Assembly (NCBI GenBank): GCA_002719425.1
Contig: PBHA01000002.1
Location: 1 to 25,461 of the forward strand
Origin: Chloroflexota bacterium
GTDB lineage: Bacteria; Chloroflexota; Dehalococcoidia; UBA1151; TMED-70
Direction of reading: 5' to 3'
Length of the DNA: 25,461 nucleotides
The translations under genes and the position numbers were made by a program. The notes under the pieces are model-generated. The model did not search any database. It was not told the origin of the DNA and saw only the letters and a program-made list of their open reading frames with translations. Shown here piece by piece: positions 17,087-24,381 of the stretch (positions are counted from its first letter, which is position 1; each line of letters opens with the position of its first letter).

Positions 17087-18513
17087 TGCTTTATGATGAA
17101 ATGACATATATCTTATCTCCTATAATTCTTGTGATTACCTCATTAATTGTTTTATTGATTGAATTTGTTACCAAGAAAAAATCAGTTTTGCTCACAACTA
17201 CTATATTTGGGTTGATTCTTTCTACATTGATATTATTCATTCAATACTTAACATTTGATCAACCAAGAAGTATTTTCTTTGGTACACTAATTTTTGATAA
17301 ATTTTACTTGTTTTCAGCTATAGTATTATCGATCATAACCTCATCCATTCTAATAGGTTTTTATGATTATCTAATCAAACAAATTTCTTTTGTATCAGAA
17401 TTTATAAGCTTGATTTTACTCTCATTAATAGGATCGCTCTTTGTAATTATGGCAGTAGACTTCATTACTATATATTTGTCTCTAGAGCTCTCATCATTGC
17501 CAATTATTGCTTTAATTGCTTTTGGGAGAGGAAAGTTTAGTCTTGAAGCTTCATTTAAGTATCTCATTTTAGCTTCTTTTTCTACTGGAATATTTCTTAC
17601 AGGAGTAGCGTACATATACGGTGTTACTGGAAGCCTAAGTCTTGAAATAATAAATATTAGTGCAATAAATCCAGCAATAACATTAGGATTAATTTTCATA
17701 TTCATAGGATTAGCTTTTAAGCTTTCAATCGCTCCATGGCACATGTGGACACCTGATACTTATCAAGGATCTCCTATGCCTGTAGTAACATATTTATCTA
17801 CAGCTTCAAAAGTTGCTGGGTTTGTATTGGCTATAAGACTTTTTTCACAGATTTTTTCTGATAGCTTTACATATTCAAATCTGATTATTCTTCTTTCCTT
17901 AGTTTCTTTAGCCTCAATGACAATTGGAAACCTTGGAGCAATTTTACAAAAAGATTTGAAAAGACTTTTTGCTTATTCAACAGTTGCACATGCTGGATAT
18001 ATGATAATAGGAATAATTGCCCTGATTTCCTCTAACTCATCAGCGTCTACCACTATGTTTTATGTTGTTGGATATGCCATAACAAATCTATCCGTATTTT
18101 TCTCACTTCAACACATGATGAATCTTACAAAATCTACATCTATTGATAGCTTAAAAGGATTATTCCAATCGCATCCTTATGTTTCAATAATTTTTGGTTT
18201 GGGAATACTAAGCTTATTAGGAATTCCTGCAACTGTAGGTTTTATGGGTAAAGTTTTAGTTTTTTCTTCTGCTGTAAATAATGGTCTTGTTTTGTTAGCT
18301 ATTGCTGGAGTTATAAACTCCTTCGTATCAGCGTACTACTATCTTGGTTTATTGAGAAATGTTTTTGTATCTTCAGATAAATTCGAACAAAATGGAAATA
18401 GCAACAATAGTTATATTTTAGTAGCATCTATATCATCAGTACTAGTTTTAGTTCTAGGTATTTATCCTGATCTAATATTATCTACTATAGATAATGTAAT
18501 ATCAGGACTTTAG
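17086..18513 (+). CDS. nuoN: NADH:quinone oxidoreductase subunit N (antiporter-like)
   Basis: A 475-residue antiporter-like subunit, last of the nuo genes here. Signature segments are DFITIYLSLELSSLPIIALI with E134, FKLSIAPWHMWTPDTYQGSP, and KDLKRLFAYSTVAHAGYMII. All match the NuoN branch rather than MrpD by the WHMWTPD motif. Expected partner contacts are NuoK and NuoM. The stop is 18 bases before the NAD kinase TTG start, so transcription probably continues. Confidence 0.94.
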   Translation: MLYDEMTYILSPIILVITSLIVLLIEFVTKKKSVLLTTTIFGLILSTLILFIQYLTFDQPRSIFFGTLIFDKFYLFSAIVLSIITSSILIGFYDYLIKQISFVSEFISLILLSLIGSLFVIMAVDFITIYLSLELSSLPIIALIAFGRGKFSLEASFKYLILASFSTGIFLTGVAYIYGVTGSLSLEIINISAINPAITLGLIFIFIGLAFKLSIAPWHMWTPDTYQGSPMPVVTYLSTASKVAGFVLAIRLFSQIFSDSFTYSNLIILLSLVSLASMTIGNLGAILQKDLKRLFAYSTVAHAGYMIIGIIALISSNSSASTTMFYVVGYAITNLSVFFSLQHMMNLTKSTSIDSLKGLFQSHPYVSIIFGLGILSLLGIPATVGFMGKVLVFSSAVNNGLVLLAIAGVINSFVSAYYYLGLLRNVFVSSDKFEQNGNSNNSYILVASISSVLVLVLGIYPDLILSTIDNVISGL

Positions 18514-18516
18514 TTT

Positions 18517-18523
18517 AAGAAGG
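18517..18523 (+). promoter_or_regulatory. Shine-Dalgarno AAGAAGG deciding the TTG start of nadK
   Basis: AAGAAGG lies 8 bases before TTG at 18532. No upstream ATG is in frame after the nuoN stop, and the first strand of the kinase begins at once after this TTG. Confidence 0.6.
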
Positions 18524-18531
18524 TAGATTAT

Positions 18532-19362
18532 TTGATATATAAAAAAATTTGCTCGGTTTTAAATCCAGAGTCTAGTCAAGCTAAAAATATATCTAAAAAG
18601 ATTTCTAATCAATTTTCACAATGCACTTGGCAGGTAGTTGATAATTTTGACTTTTCAAATATCAACGTAATGGATCTTGTCATAGCTATTGGAGGAGACG
18701 GAACTTTATTAAGAGCTGTTTCTCTTTCGATCAAATATGATGTTCCAGTATTAGGTATTAATATGGGAAATGTGGGTTTTATGACAGAAATTGAAGGAGA
18801 CAACGCGATTCATGAATTAGCATATTATTTGGAAAATAAAGTTAGAGTTGAAGAAAGATCATTATTGGAAGTTAACTTCCAAAAAGACAATAAAAATTTA
18901 TCTTATAAAGCACTAAACGATATTGTTCTAGCTAGAGGCTCCTCAGTATCGATGATAGAAACTATTACTGAGATAGATGGAATACACTTAGCTACTTATA
19001 GAGGTGATGGAATAGTTTTATCTACTTCAACTGGTTCCACGGGATATTCTCTTGCACTTGGAGGGCCTGTTATTGATCCTAAATCAAATGATTACTACAT
19101 AAAACCGATTGCCACTCATATGAGTCAGTTTGGAGGAGTAATAGTAAGCTCAGATTCTTCATGTGAAATTACAATTTCTTCTAGAAAGGACGCACAAATA
19201 AGTATTGATGGATTTATTGAGCATGAGCTCAAAAGTGGAGATAAAATTGAGGTAAAAATTTCTGAAACTAAAGCTAAGTTTCTAAGAAAAAATCCTGCTA
19301 ATTATTATTGGTCAACAATTACTGAAAAACTTGGAATTAGAAAAGGAAATTTCAGTAAATAA
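18532..19362 (+). CDS. nadK: NAD kinase
   Basis: A 276-residue cytoplasmic enzyme that phosphorylates NAD to NADP. The family motifs are present: AIGGDGTLLRAV with GGDGT at 54-58 (catalytic D56), GINMGNVGFMTEIE, ALNDIVLARG (the ND motif) and the Gly-rich STSTGSTGYSLALGGPVIDP. The start is TTG, chosen because AAGAAGG is correctly spaced and the Rossmann-like first strand follows. It sits between nuoN and a Nudix gene and overlaps the latter as TAATG, placing NADP supply within the respiratory run. Confidence 0.94.
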   Translation: MIYKKICSVLNPESSQAKNISKKISNQFSQCTWQVVDNFDFSNINVMDLVIAIGGDGTLLRAVSLSIKYDVPVLGINMGNVGFMTEIEGDNAIHELAYYLENKVRVEERSLLEVNFQKDNKNLSYKALNDIVLARGSSVSMIETITEIDGIHLATYRGDGIVLSTSTGSTGYSLALGGPVIDPKSNDYYIKPIATHMSQFGGVIVSSDSSCEITISSRKDAQISIDGFIEHELKSGDKIEVKISETKAKFLRKNPANYYWSTITEKLGIRKGNFSK

Positions 19363-19874
19363 TGCCTGATGATAAAGAATTAGTTTATAGTTCTAAATCC
19401 CTAAATATTAGACGAGATGTCTACAAAACGTCTAATAAAGTTATCATTAATAAAGATTTTGTTGAACATCCTGGGTCTGTCCTCATAATAGGTAATAGGG
19501 GAGAAAAAATTTTGTTTGTTGAACAATGGAGGCAACCAGTAAAGGTAAGAACTTTAGAACTACCTTGTGGAACAATAAGATCAGGAGAAAGCGCTATTAA
19601 CGCTGCTAAAAGAGAGTTTAGAGAAGAAACAGGTTTCGGAGCTAAAAAATTTCATTCAATTGGAAGTTTTTTTGTTGCTCCTGGATATAGCTCAGAAATT
19701 TCTGAATTTTTCATAGCTGAAGATCTTTATGAAGATCCACTGCCTCCCGATGATGACGAAGAGATAGATCTAAAGCAATTTACTTTGGAAGAGTCTTTCC
19801 ACCAAATAAAAAACAAGAAAATTATTGATCAGGGTACAATATGTGCTCTAAATATTTATAAATCAATATTATAA
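19362..19874 (+). CDS. Nudix hydrolase, ADP-ribose pyrophosphatase type
   Basis: A 170-residue protein with a complete Nudix box, G70-x5-E76-x7-R84-E85-F86-R87-E88-E89-T90-G91-F92. The segment FVEQWRQPVKVRTLELPCGT precedes it and is typical of ADP-ribose pyrophosphatases (FVEQYR...ELPAG). FFVAPGYSSE after it is the proline/glycine loop seen in the same group. The likely reaction is hydrolysis of ADP-ribose to AMP and ribose 5-phosphate, which would fit NAD turnover beside nadK. Other nucleoside diphosphate sugars are possible. Coupled to nadK by TAATG; 22 bases from sdhA. Confidence 0.88.
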   Translation: MPDDKELVYSSKSLNIRRDVYKTSNKVIINKDFVEHPGSVLIIGNRGEKILFVEQWRQPVKVRTLELPCGTIRSGESAINAAKREFREETGFGAKKFHSIGSFFVAPGYSSEISEFFIAEDLYEDPLPPDDDEEIDLKQFTLEESFHQIKNKKIIDQGTICALNIYKSIL

Positions 19875-19896
19875 TTCATCTATGGAGGGAATCTAA

Positions 19897-21579
19897 ATGT
19901 ACGATCATGATTTACTTATTGTAGGAGCTGGTCTCGCAGGGCTAAGATGTGCTGTGGAGGCTCAGAAACTGGGACTTAAGGTTGCAGTTATCACAAAAGT
20001 TCATCCTGTAAGAAGTCACTCGAATGCTGCTCAGGGTGGAATAAATGCACCTCTTACTGACAGAGGTGATGATTGGAAAGGTCATGCTCTAGATACAATA
20101 AAAGGTAGTGATTACCTTGCTGACCAAGATGCTGTAGAAATAATGAGCCAAGAAGCAGGAGATGCAGTTCTTGAGCTTGAGAGAATGGGAGTTATTTTTT
20201 CTAGAGGTGATGATGGAAAACTTGGTACAAGAAGATTTGGTGGGCAGAAGGTTGCTAGAACTTTTTTTGTTGGAGCAATTACAGGGTCGGCTTTACTTCA
20301 TGTATTATATGAACAGTCACTAAAAATGGGTCTACAAGTTTATGAAGAATGGTTTGTCACATCTTTGATTAAGCATGATGGAGCAGTTAAAGGAGTTGTA
20401 GCACTAGATCTAAAGACAGGAGAATTGGAATCAATAACAGCTAAATCTGTGGTAATTGCTGCTGGTGGCGCAGGAAGAGTGTTTGAACCATCTACCAATG
20501 CGTTGATATGTACAGGAGATGGTCTATCCTTAGCATGGAATAATGGAGCAGGGCTAATGGATATGGAAATGATTCAGTACCATCCTACTACCCTAGCTAG
20601 AACTGGAATTTTATTATCAGAAGCTGCGCGTGGAGAGGGTGCATATTTGCTTAACTCTGATGGAGATAGATTTATGCAAAAATATGCTCCAGATTACATG
20701 GAACTTGCATCAAGAGATGTGGTCTCAAGGGCAGAACAGACTGAAATAAATGAAGGTAGAGGAATCGATGGAAACGTTTTACTTGATCTAAGACATTTAG
20801 GTAAAGAATTTATCGAAACAAGGCTTGGTTATTTACAAGAAGTATCTGTTGAATTTTTAGGAATTGATATGGCTGAGAAACCAGTCCCCATTCGACCTGG
20901 AATGCACTATATCATGGGAGGAATTAAAACTGATGTAGACGGAGAGACTGGAGTTCCTGGGTTGTATGCTGCAGGAGAGTGCGCGAATGTAAGTGTACAT
21001 GGTGCTAACAGATTAGGAGCTAACTCTCTTTTAGACACAGTAGTTTTTGGAAGACGATCAGCAGAAAAAGCTTCAGATTATGTAAAAAATATTTCTAATG
21101 AAATCATACCTACGGAAGAATTTGTAAAGCGTGATCTAGCGCTCATCAAGAAAATATTAAATTCTGAAGGTAAATTCAAAGTAGCTGAGGTAAGAAATAA
21201 AATGGCCACTGCTATGACCAAAGGTATTGGAGTTTTTAGAGATCAAGATTCTATGGAGTATGCAAAAAAAATAGTTGATCAAACAAAAATTGATTATAGA
21301 GATAATATAAGAATTGATAATAAAGGGAAAATTTATAATACAGATTTATTATTTGCTCTCGAGTTGGCTAATATGATTGATTGCGCTGAATCAATTGTGC
21401 ATGGAGCTTTAACTCGAAAAGAAAGTAGGGGAGCTCATTTTAGAACCGATATACCAGGACGAAATGATGAAGAATGGCTTAAGCATACTCTCATCCACAA
21501 GCGTTCTGAAGGAGAAATAACTGTTAATACTCCTGATGTTACAATCACCGAGTGGCAACCAGTTGAAAGAGTATATTAA
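19897..21579 (+). CDS. sdhA: Succinate dehydrogenase/fumarate reductase flavoprotein subunit
   Basis: A 560-residue flavoprotein that oxidises succinate to fumarate (or runs in reverse). The N-terminal FAD-binding motif is LIVGAGLAGL (7-16). The covalent-FAD histidine is H41 in VRSHSNAAQGGIN. MIQYHPTTLARTG, LLSEAARGEGAYLLN and ASRDVVSRAE carry the substrate His and Arg residues. MHYIMGGIKTD and GANRLGANSLLD are further family marks. A strong GGAGGG (19884-19889) lies 7 bases before ATG, the best ribosome site in this part of the run. Followed after 14 bases by sdhB. Confidence 0.96.
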   Translation: MYDHDLLIVGAGLAGLRCAVEAQKLGLKVAVITKVHPVRSHSNAAQGGINAPLTDRGDDWKGHALDTIKGSDYLADQDAVEIMSQEAGDAVLELERMGVIFSRGDDGKLGTRRFGGQKVARTFFVGAITGSALLHVLYEQSLKMGLQVYEEWFVTSLIKHDGAVKGVVALDLKTGELESITAKSVVIAAGGAGRVFEPSTNALICTGDGLSLAWNNGAGLMDMEMIQYHPTTLARTGILLSEAARGEGAYLLNSDGDRFMQKYAPDYMELASRDVVSRAEQTEINEGRGIDGNVLLDLRHLGKEFIETRLGYLQEVSVEFLGIDMAEKPVPIRPGMHYIMGGIKTDVDGETGVPGLYAAGECANVSVHGANRLGANSLLDTVVFGRRSAEKASDYVKNISNEIIPTEEFVKRDLALIKKILNSEGKFKVAEVRNKMATAMTKGIGVFRDQDSMEYAKKIVDQTKIDYRDNIRIDNKGKIYNTDLLFALELANMIDCAESIVHGALTRKESRGAHFRTDIPGRNDEEWLKHTLIHKRSEGEITVNTPDVTITEWQPVERVY

Positions 21580-21593
21580 AATAGAGAGAAGAT

Positions 21594-22550
21594 ATGAAAG
21601 TTAGTATAGACGTAAAAAGATTTGACCCAGAAAAGATCAATGAAAATAACTGGGTCCAAAATTATAAAATGGATATTCACCCATCATCTACTGTTCTTGA
21701 TGCATTGATTCATGTTAGAGAAGAAATAGATGGTACACTTGCTCTAAGGTGTGCTTGCAGAGCTTCAATATGTGGTTCTTGTGGGATGAGAGTTAATGGT
21801 CAGGCAAAACTTGTTTGTAAAACAAGGATAGAAGAATTAGTTGAAGAAGGTGAAACGTTATCAGTAGAACCTATGGGTAATCAACCTGTAATAAAAGATC
21901 TTATTGTAGATATAAGCTCATTTTTCGCTAAAATGACCCAAGTAAGTCCCTTCCTTCAGCCAGATGATTTACCTGAACAAGGAGAATTTATAGCTTCAAA
22001 CGATTCAATGGAGAAGTTATTGACGGAAATGAACTGTATTATGTGTGGTCTTTGTGTTTCGGACTGTACAATTCTTGAAGTTGATGACACTTTCATAGGT
22101 CCAGCAGCTTTGGCTAAGGCTTCAAGATTTGTTTATGACCCTAGGGATGACAAGACTGAAGAAAGGCTAAATTTTTTGAATGATGAACAAGGTGGTATAT
22201 GGGACTGCACTAGATGTATGCAATGTGTAGAAGTTTGTCCAAAAGATGTTGCGCCTATGGAAAGAATTATGGATTTGAGGGAAACTGCAATTGAAATAGG
22301 TGCAAAGAAAACTCATGGATATGACCACACTAATTCTTTTGAAAAATCAGTCGTTGCTCATGGAAGATTAGATGAAAGTAGACTAGCTTTAGAATCAGCT
22401 GGTATATTCAATATTCCAAGATTACTTGAATTGGTACCTGTAGGTTTGAGAGCTCTTATTAAGGGAAAATTACCTCCGTTATTCCCACATAAAGCTGAGG
22501 ACAATAAAAAGATAAAAGATATTGCTAAGAGAATTAAGGAGATGGAATAA
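21594..22550 (+). CDS. sdhB: Succinate dehydrogenase/fumarate reductase iron-sulfur subunit, type E-like
   Basis: A 318-residue protein, longer than the common 230-260. The [2Fe-2S] ligands are C55, C60, C63 and C75 (CRASICGSCGM...LVC), with an additional C53. The first tetranuclear group reads CIMCGLCVSDC (C148, C151, C154, C158). The second is CTRCMQCVEVCPK (C205, C208, C211, C215). In E. coli SdhB the residue matching C208 is not cysteine and the centre is [3Fe-4S]. A cysteine there predicts a [4Fe-4S] centre, as in type E enzymes of Sulfolobus and Campylobacter. A C-terminal extension of about 90 residues after the clusters has no membrane helix and may dock SdhE. Stop overlaps the next ATG as TAATG. 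Confidence 0.93.
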   Translation: MKVSIDVKRFDPEKINENNWVQNYKMDIHPSSTVLDALIHVREEIDGTLALRCACRASICGSCGMRVNGQAKLVCKTRIEELVEEGETLSVEPMGNQPVIKDLIVDISSFFAKMTQVSPFLQPDDLPEQGEFIASNDSMEKLLTEMNCIMCGLCVSDCTILEVDDTFIGPAALAKASRFVYDPRDDKTEERLNFLNDEQGGIWDCTRCMQCVEVCPKDVAPMERIMDLRETAIEIGAKKTHGYDHTNSFEKSVVAHGRLDESRLALESAGIFNIPRLLELVPVGLRALIKGKLPPLFPHKAEDNKKIKDIAKRIKEME

Positions 22551-23419
22551 TGAAGTTTGCATTTTACCCAGGATGTGTTGCTAGAGGAGGAACACCAGAA
22601 CTTCTCTCATCATCTATGGCAGTACTTAAGGCTCTAGATATTGAAGTTGAGGAACTTACAAAAGCTGGTTGTACTGGAGCTGGTGTTCTACAAGAGAAAA
22701 ATCCTCTTCTTGGAGATACAATAAATGTTAGAACTTTAGCAATGGCTGAAGAAAAAAAACTCAATATAATGACTCTATGTTCAACATGTCAAGGAGTATT
22801 AAGTCAAGCAAATCATAAAGTTAAGAGCGACCCAAAATATTTGGATCAAATCAATGAAATTTTGAAAGACGAAGGTTATAAATATAATGGTACAACAGAG
22901 GTTAAGCATCTACTCTGGATATTAGTTGAAGATTATGGCTTAGAGAATATAAAAATTGAGAAACCATTATCAAACTTAAATTTCGCTCCATTCTATGGTT
23001 GTTACATGGTGAGGCCATCTGAAGCTCTGGGATTTGATGAAAGACCAGAAAGACAAGAGTATTTAGAAAAAGTTATTGAGGCAGTAGGTGCCATAGCTAT
23101 TGATTTTCCTGGAAAATTTTCTTGTTGTGGGTTTCCTGTATTATTCATAAATCAGAAAAACTCATTAAAAATGGTCAGTAATCAGACTGGTTCTGCTAAA
23201 GATCTTGGAGCAGACGCAATGGTTACTCCTTGTCCTCTGTGTCACTTAAACCTAGATGGATATCAGGGAAAGGCACGAAAAAATAACAGAGGTGATAAAG
23301 CAGATCTACCCATAATTCATATGCCCCAAATGATTGCATTAGCAATGGGCTTAGAAACTAAAGATATAGGCCTTGGCAGACATATAGTCTCTCCCAAAGA
23401 AGTCTTAAGTAAAATTTAA
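22550..23419 (+). CDS. sdhE: CCG-domain (heterodisulfide reductase B-like) subunit SdhE of type E succinate dehydrogenase
   Basis: A 289-residue soluble-looking protein with two cysteine-rich CCG-type modules. The second is canonical: C151, the adjacent pair C192-C193 in SCCGFP, then C228 and C231 in PCPLC. The first has C9, then C41-T42 in AGCTGAG where a Cys pair is usual, then C77 and C80 in LCSTC. Such proteins (HdrB, SdhE/MfrE) bind a non-cubane [4Fe-4S] cluster and replace the haem anchor in type E enzymes. Here SdhE follows sdhB with a one-base overlap. No transmembrane helix is evident; membrane contact may use amphipathic helices. The symbol sdhE is used in the type E sense, not for the flavinylation factor of the same name. 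Confidence 0.88.
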   Translation: MKFAFYPGCVARGGTPELLSSSMAVLKALDIEVEELTKAGCTGAGVLQEKNPLLGDTINVRTLAMAEEKKLNIMTLCSTCQGVLSQANHKVKSDPKYLDQINEILKDEGYKYNGTTEVKHLLWILVEDYGLENIKIEKPLSNLNFAPFYGCYMVRPSEALGFDERPERQEYLEKVIEAVGAIAIDFPGKFSCCGFPVLFINQKNSLKMVSNQTGSAKDLGADAMVTPCPLCHLNLDGYQGKARKNNRGDKADLPIIHMPQMIALAMGLETKDIGLGRHIVSPKEVLSKI

Positions 23420-23429
23420 GAATTTTTTT
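23403..23429 (+). terminator. Possible weak intrinsic terminator at the end of sdhE
   Basis: The inverted repeat TCTTAA (23403-23408) and TTAAGA (23416-23421) spans the sdhE stop, with one extra G-T pair inside. A run of seven T follows at 23423-23429. The stem has only one G-C pair, so it is weak, but its position at the end of the long run and before the convergent mdh gene fits a terminator. Confidence 0.35.
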
Positions 23430-24360
23430 ATGAATTTTTCTTCATAATGTCTAGCAGCTCAATCACTGAATCAACAGATTTAGAAAGAGCAGAATGTTCG
23501 TCTTTATTTAAGTCAACTTCTATCACTTCTTCTATACCATTTGCACCAAGTTTGACCGGTACTCCTGCATAAACATCATTAAATCCATATTCTCCATTTA
23601 ATAATGCTGCACATGGTAGTATCTGTTGTTTATCTAATAAGATTGCTTCAACCATCTGAACTATTGATGCTGATGGTGCATAAAATGCAGATCCAGTTTT
23701 TAGCAAAGCAACAATTTCAGCTCCGCCGTCTCTGGTTCTTTGAACTATTGATGCTAATTTGTTTTTTTCGATCATATTCTCAACAGGCACACCACCTACG
23801 TTCGTTGCTCCTATAACAGGAACCATAGTGTCTCCATGACCTCCAAGAACATATGCGTTCACACTTTCAACAGAAACATTGAGTTCTTCAGCAATGAAAG
23901 TACTAAATCTAGCTGTATCTAAAATACCAGCCATTCCAATAACTCTTTTAGAGTCAAATCCACTTATATTGTAAGCATGCTGAACCATCGCATCTAGTGG
24001 GTTAGAAACTACAATAATTATAGAATTTGGTGAGTGTTTTACTACTTCTTCTGTAACACTACCTACGATTTTCATATTAGTTAGAAGAAGGTCATCTCTA
24101 CTCATTCCAGGTTTTCTTGCAATTCCTGCAGTAATAACAACTACATCTGAGTTAGCAGTTTCTTCATATCCATTTGAACCAATTATTTTACTGTCAGTTC
24201 CTAAAACAGGGCCTGATTCCAATATATCCAATGCTTTACCTTGAGGCATATCCTCAACAACATCAACTAAAACTACGTCTGCATATTTTTTCTCAAAAAT
24301 TCTTTGAGCTGTTGTTGCTCCAACATTTCCAGCTCCTATTACTGATACTTTAAATTTCAT
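23428..24360 (-). CDS. mdh: Malate dehydrogenase, LDH-like type
   Basis: A 310-residue cytoplasmic enzyme that interconverts malate and oxaloacetate with NAD. The N-terminal dinucleotide fold has GAGNVG at 9-14 and the NAD-selecting D33 in LVDVVED. Substrate and catalytic residues are R82 and R88 in [16 protein letters not shown]120 in VSNPLD, D148 and R151 in LDTARF, and H175 in GGHGDTMV. R82, at the loop position where lactate dehydrogenases have Gln, indicates malate specificity. GGAGG lies 7 bases before the ATG. It is 21 bases downstream of an unidentified gene on the same strand and probably shares its transcript. It converges on sdhE with 8 bases between. Confidence 0.95.
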   Translation of the reverse strand: MKFKVSVIGAGNVGATTAQRIFEKKYADVVLVDVVEDMPQGKALDILESGPVLGTDSKIIGSNGYEETANSDVVVITAGIARKPGMSRDDLLLTNMKIVGSVTEEVVKHSPNSIIIVVSNPLDAMVQHAYNISGFDSKRVIGMAGILDTARFSTFIAEELNVSVESVNAYVLGGHGDTMVPVIGATNVGGVPVENMIEKNKLASIVQRTRDGGAEIVALLKTGSAFYAPSASIVQMVEAILLDKQQILPCAALLNGEYGFNDVYAGVPVKLGANGIEEVIEVDLNKDEHSALSKSVDSVIELLDIMKKNS

Positions 24361-24381
24361 AATTTACCTCCAATATTTTTT

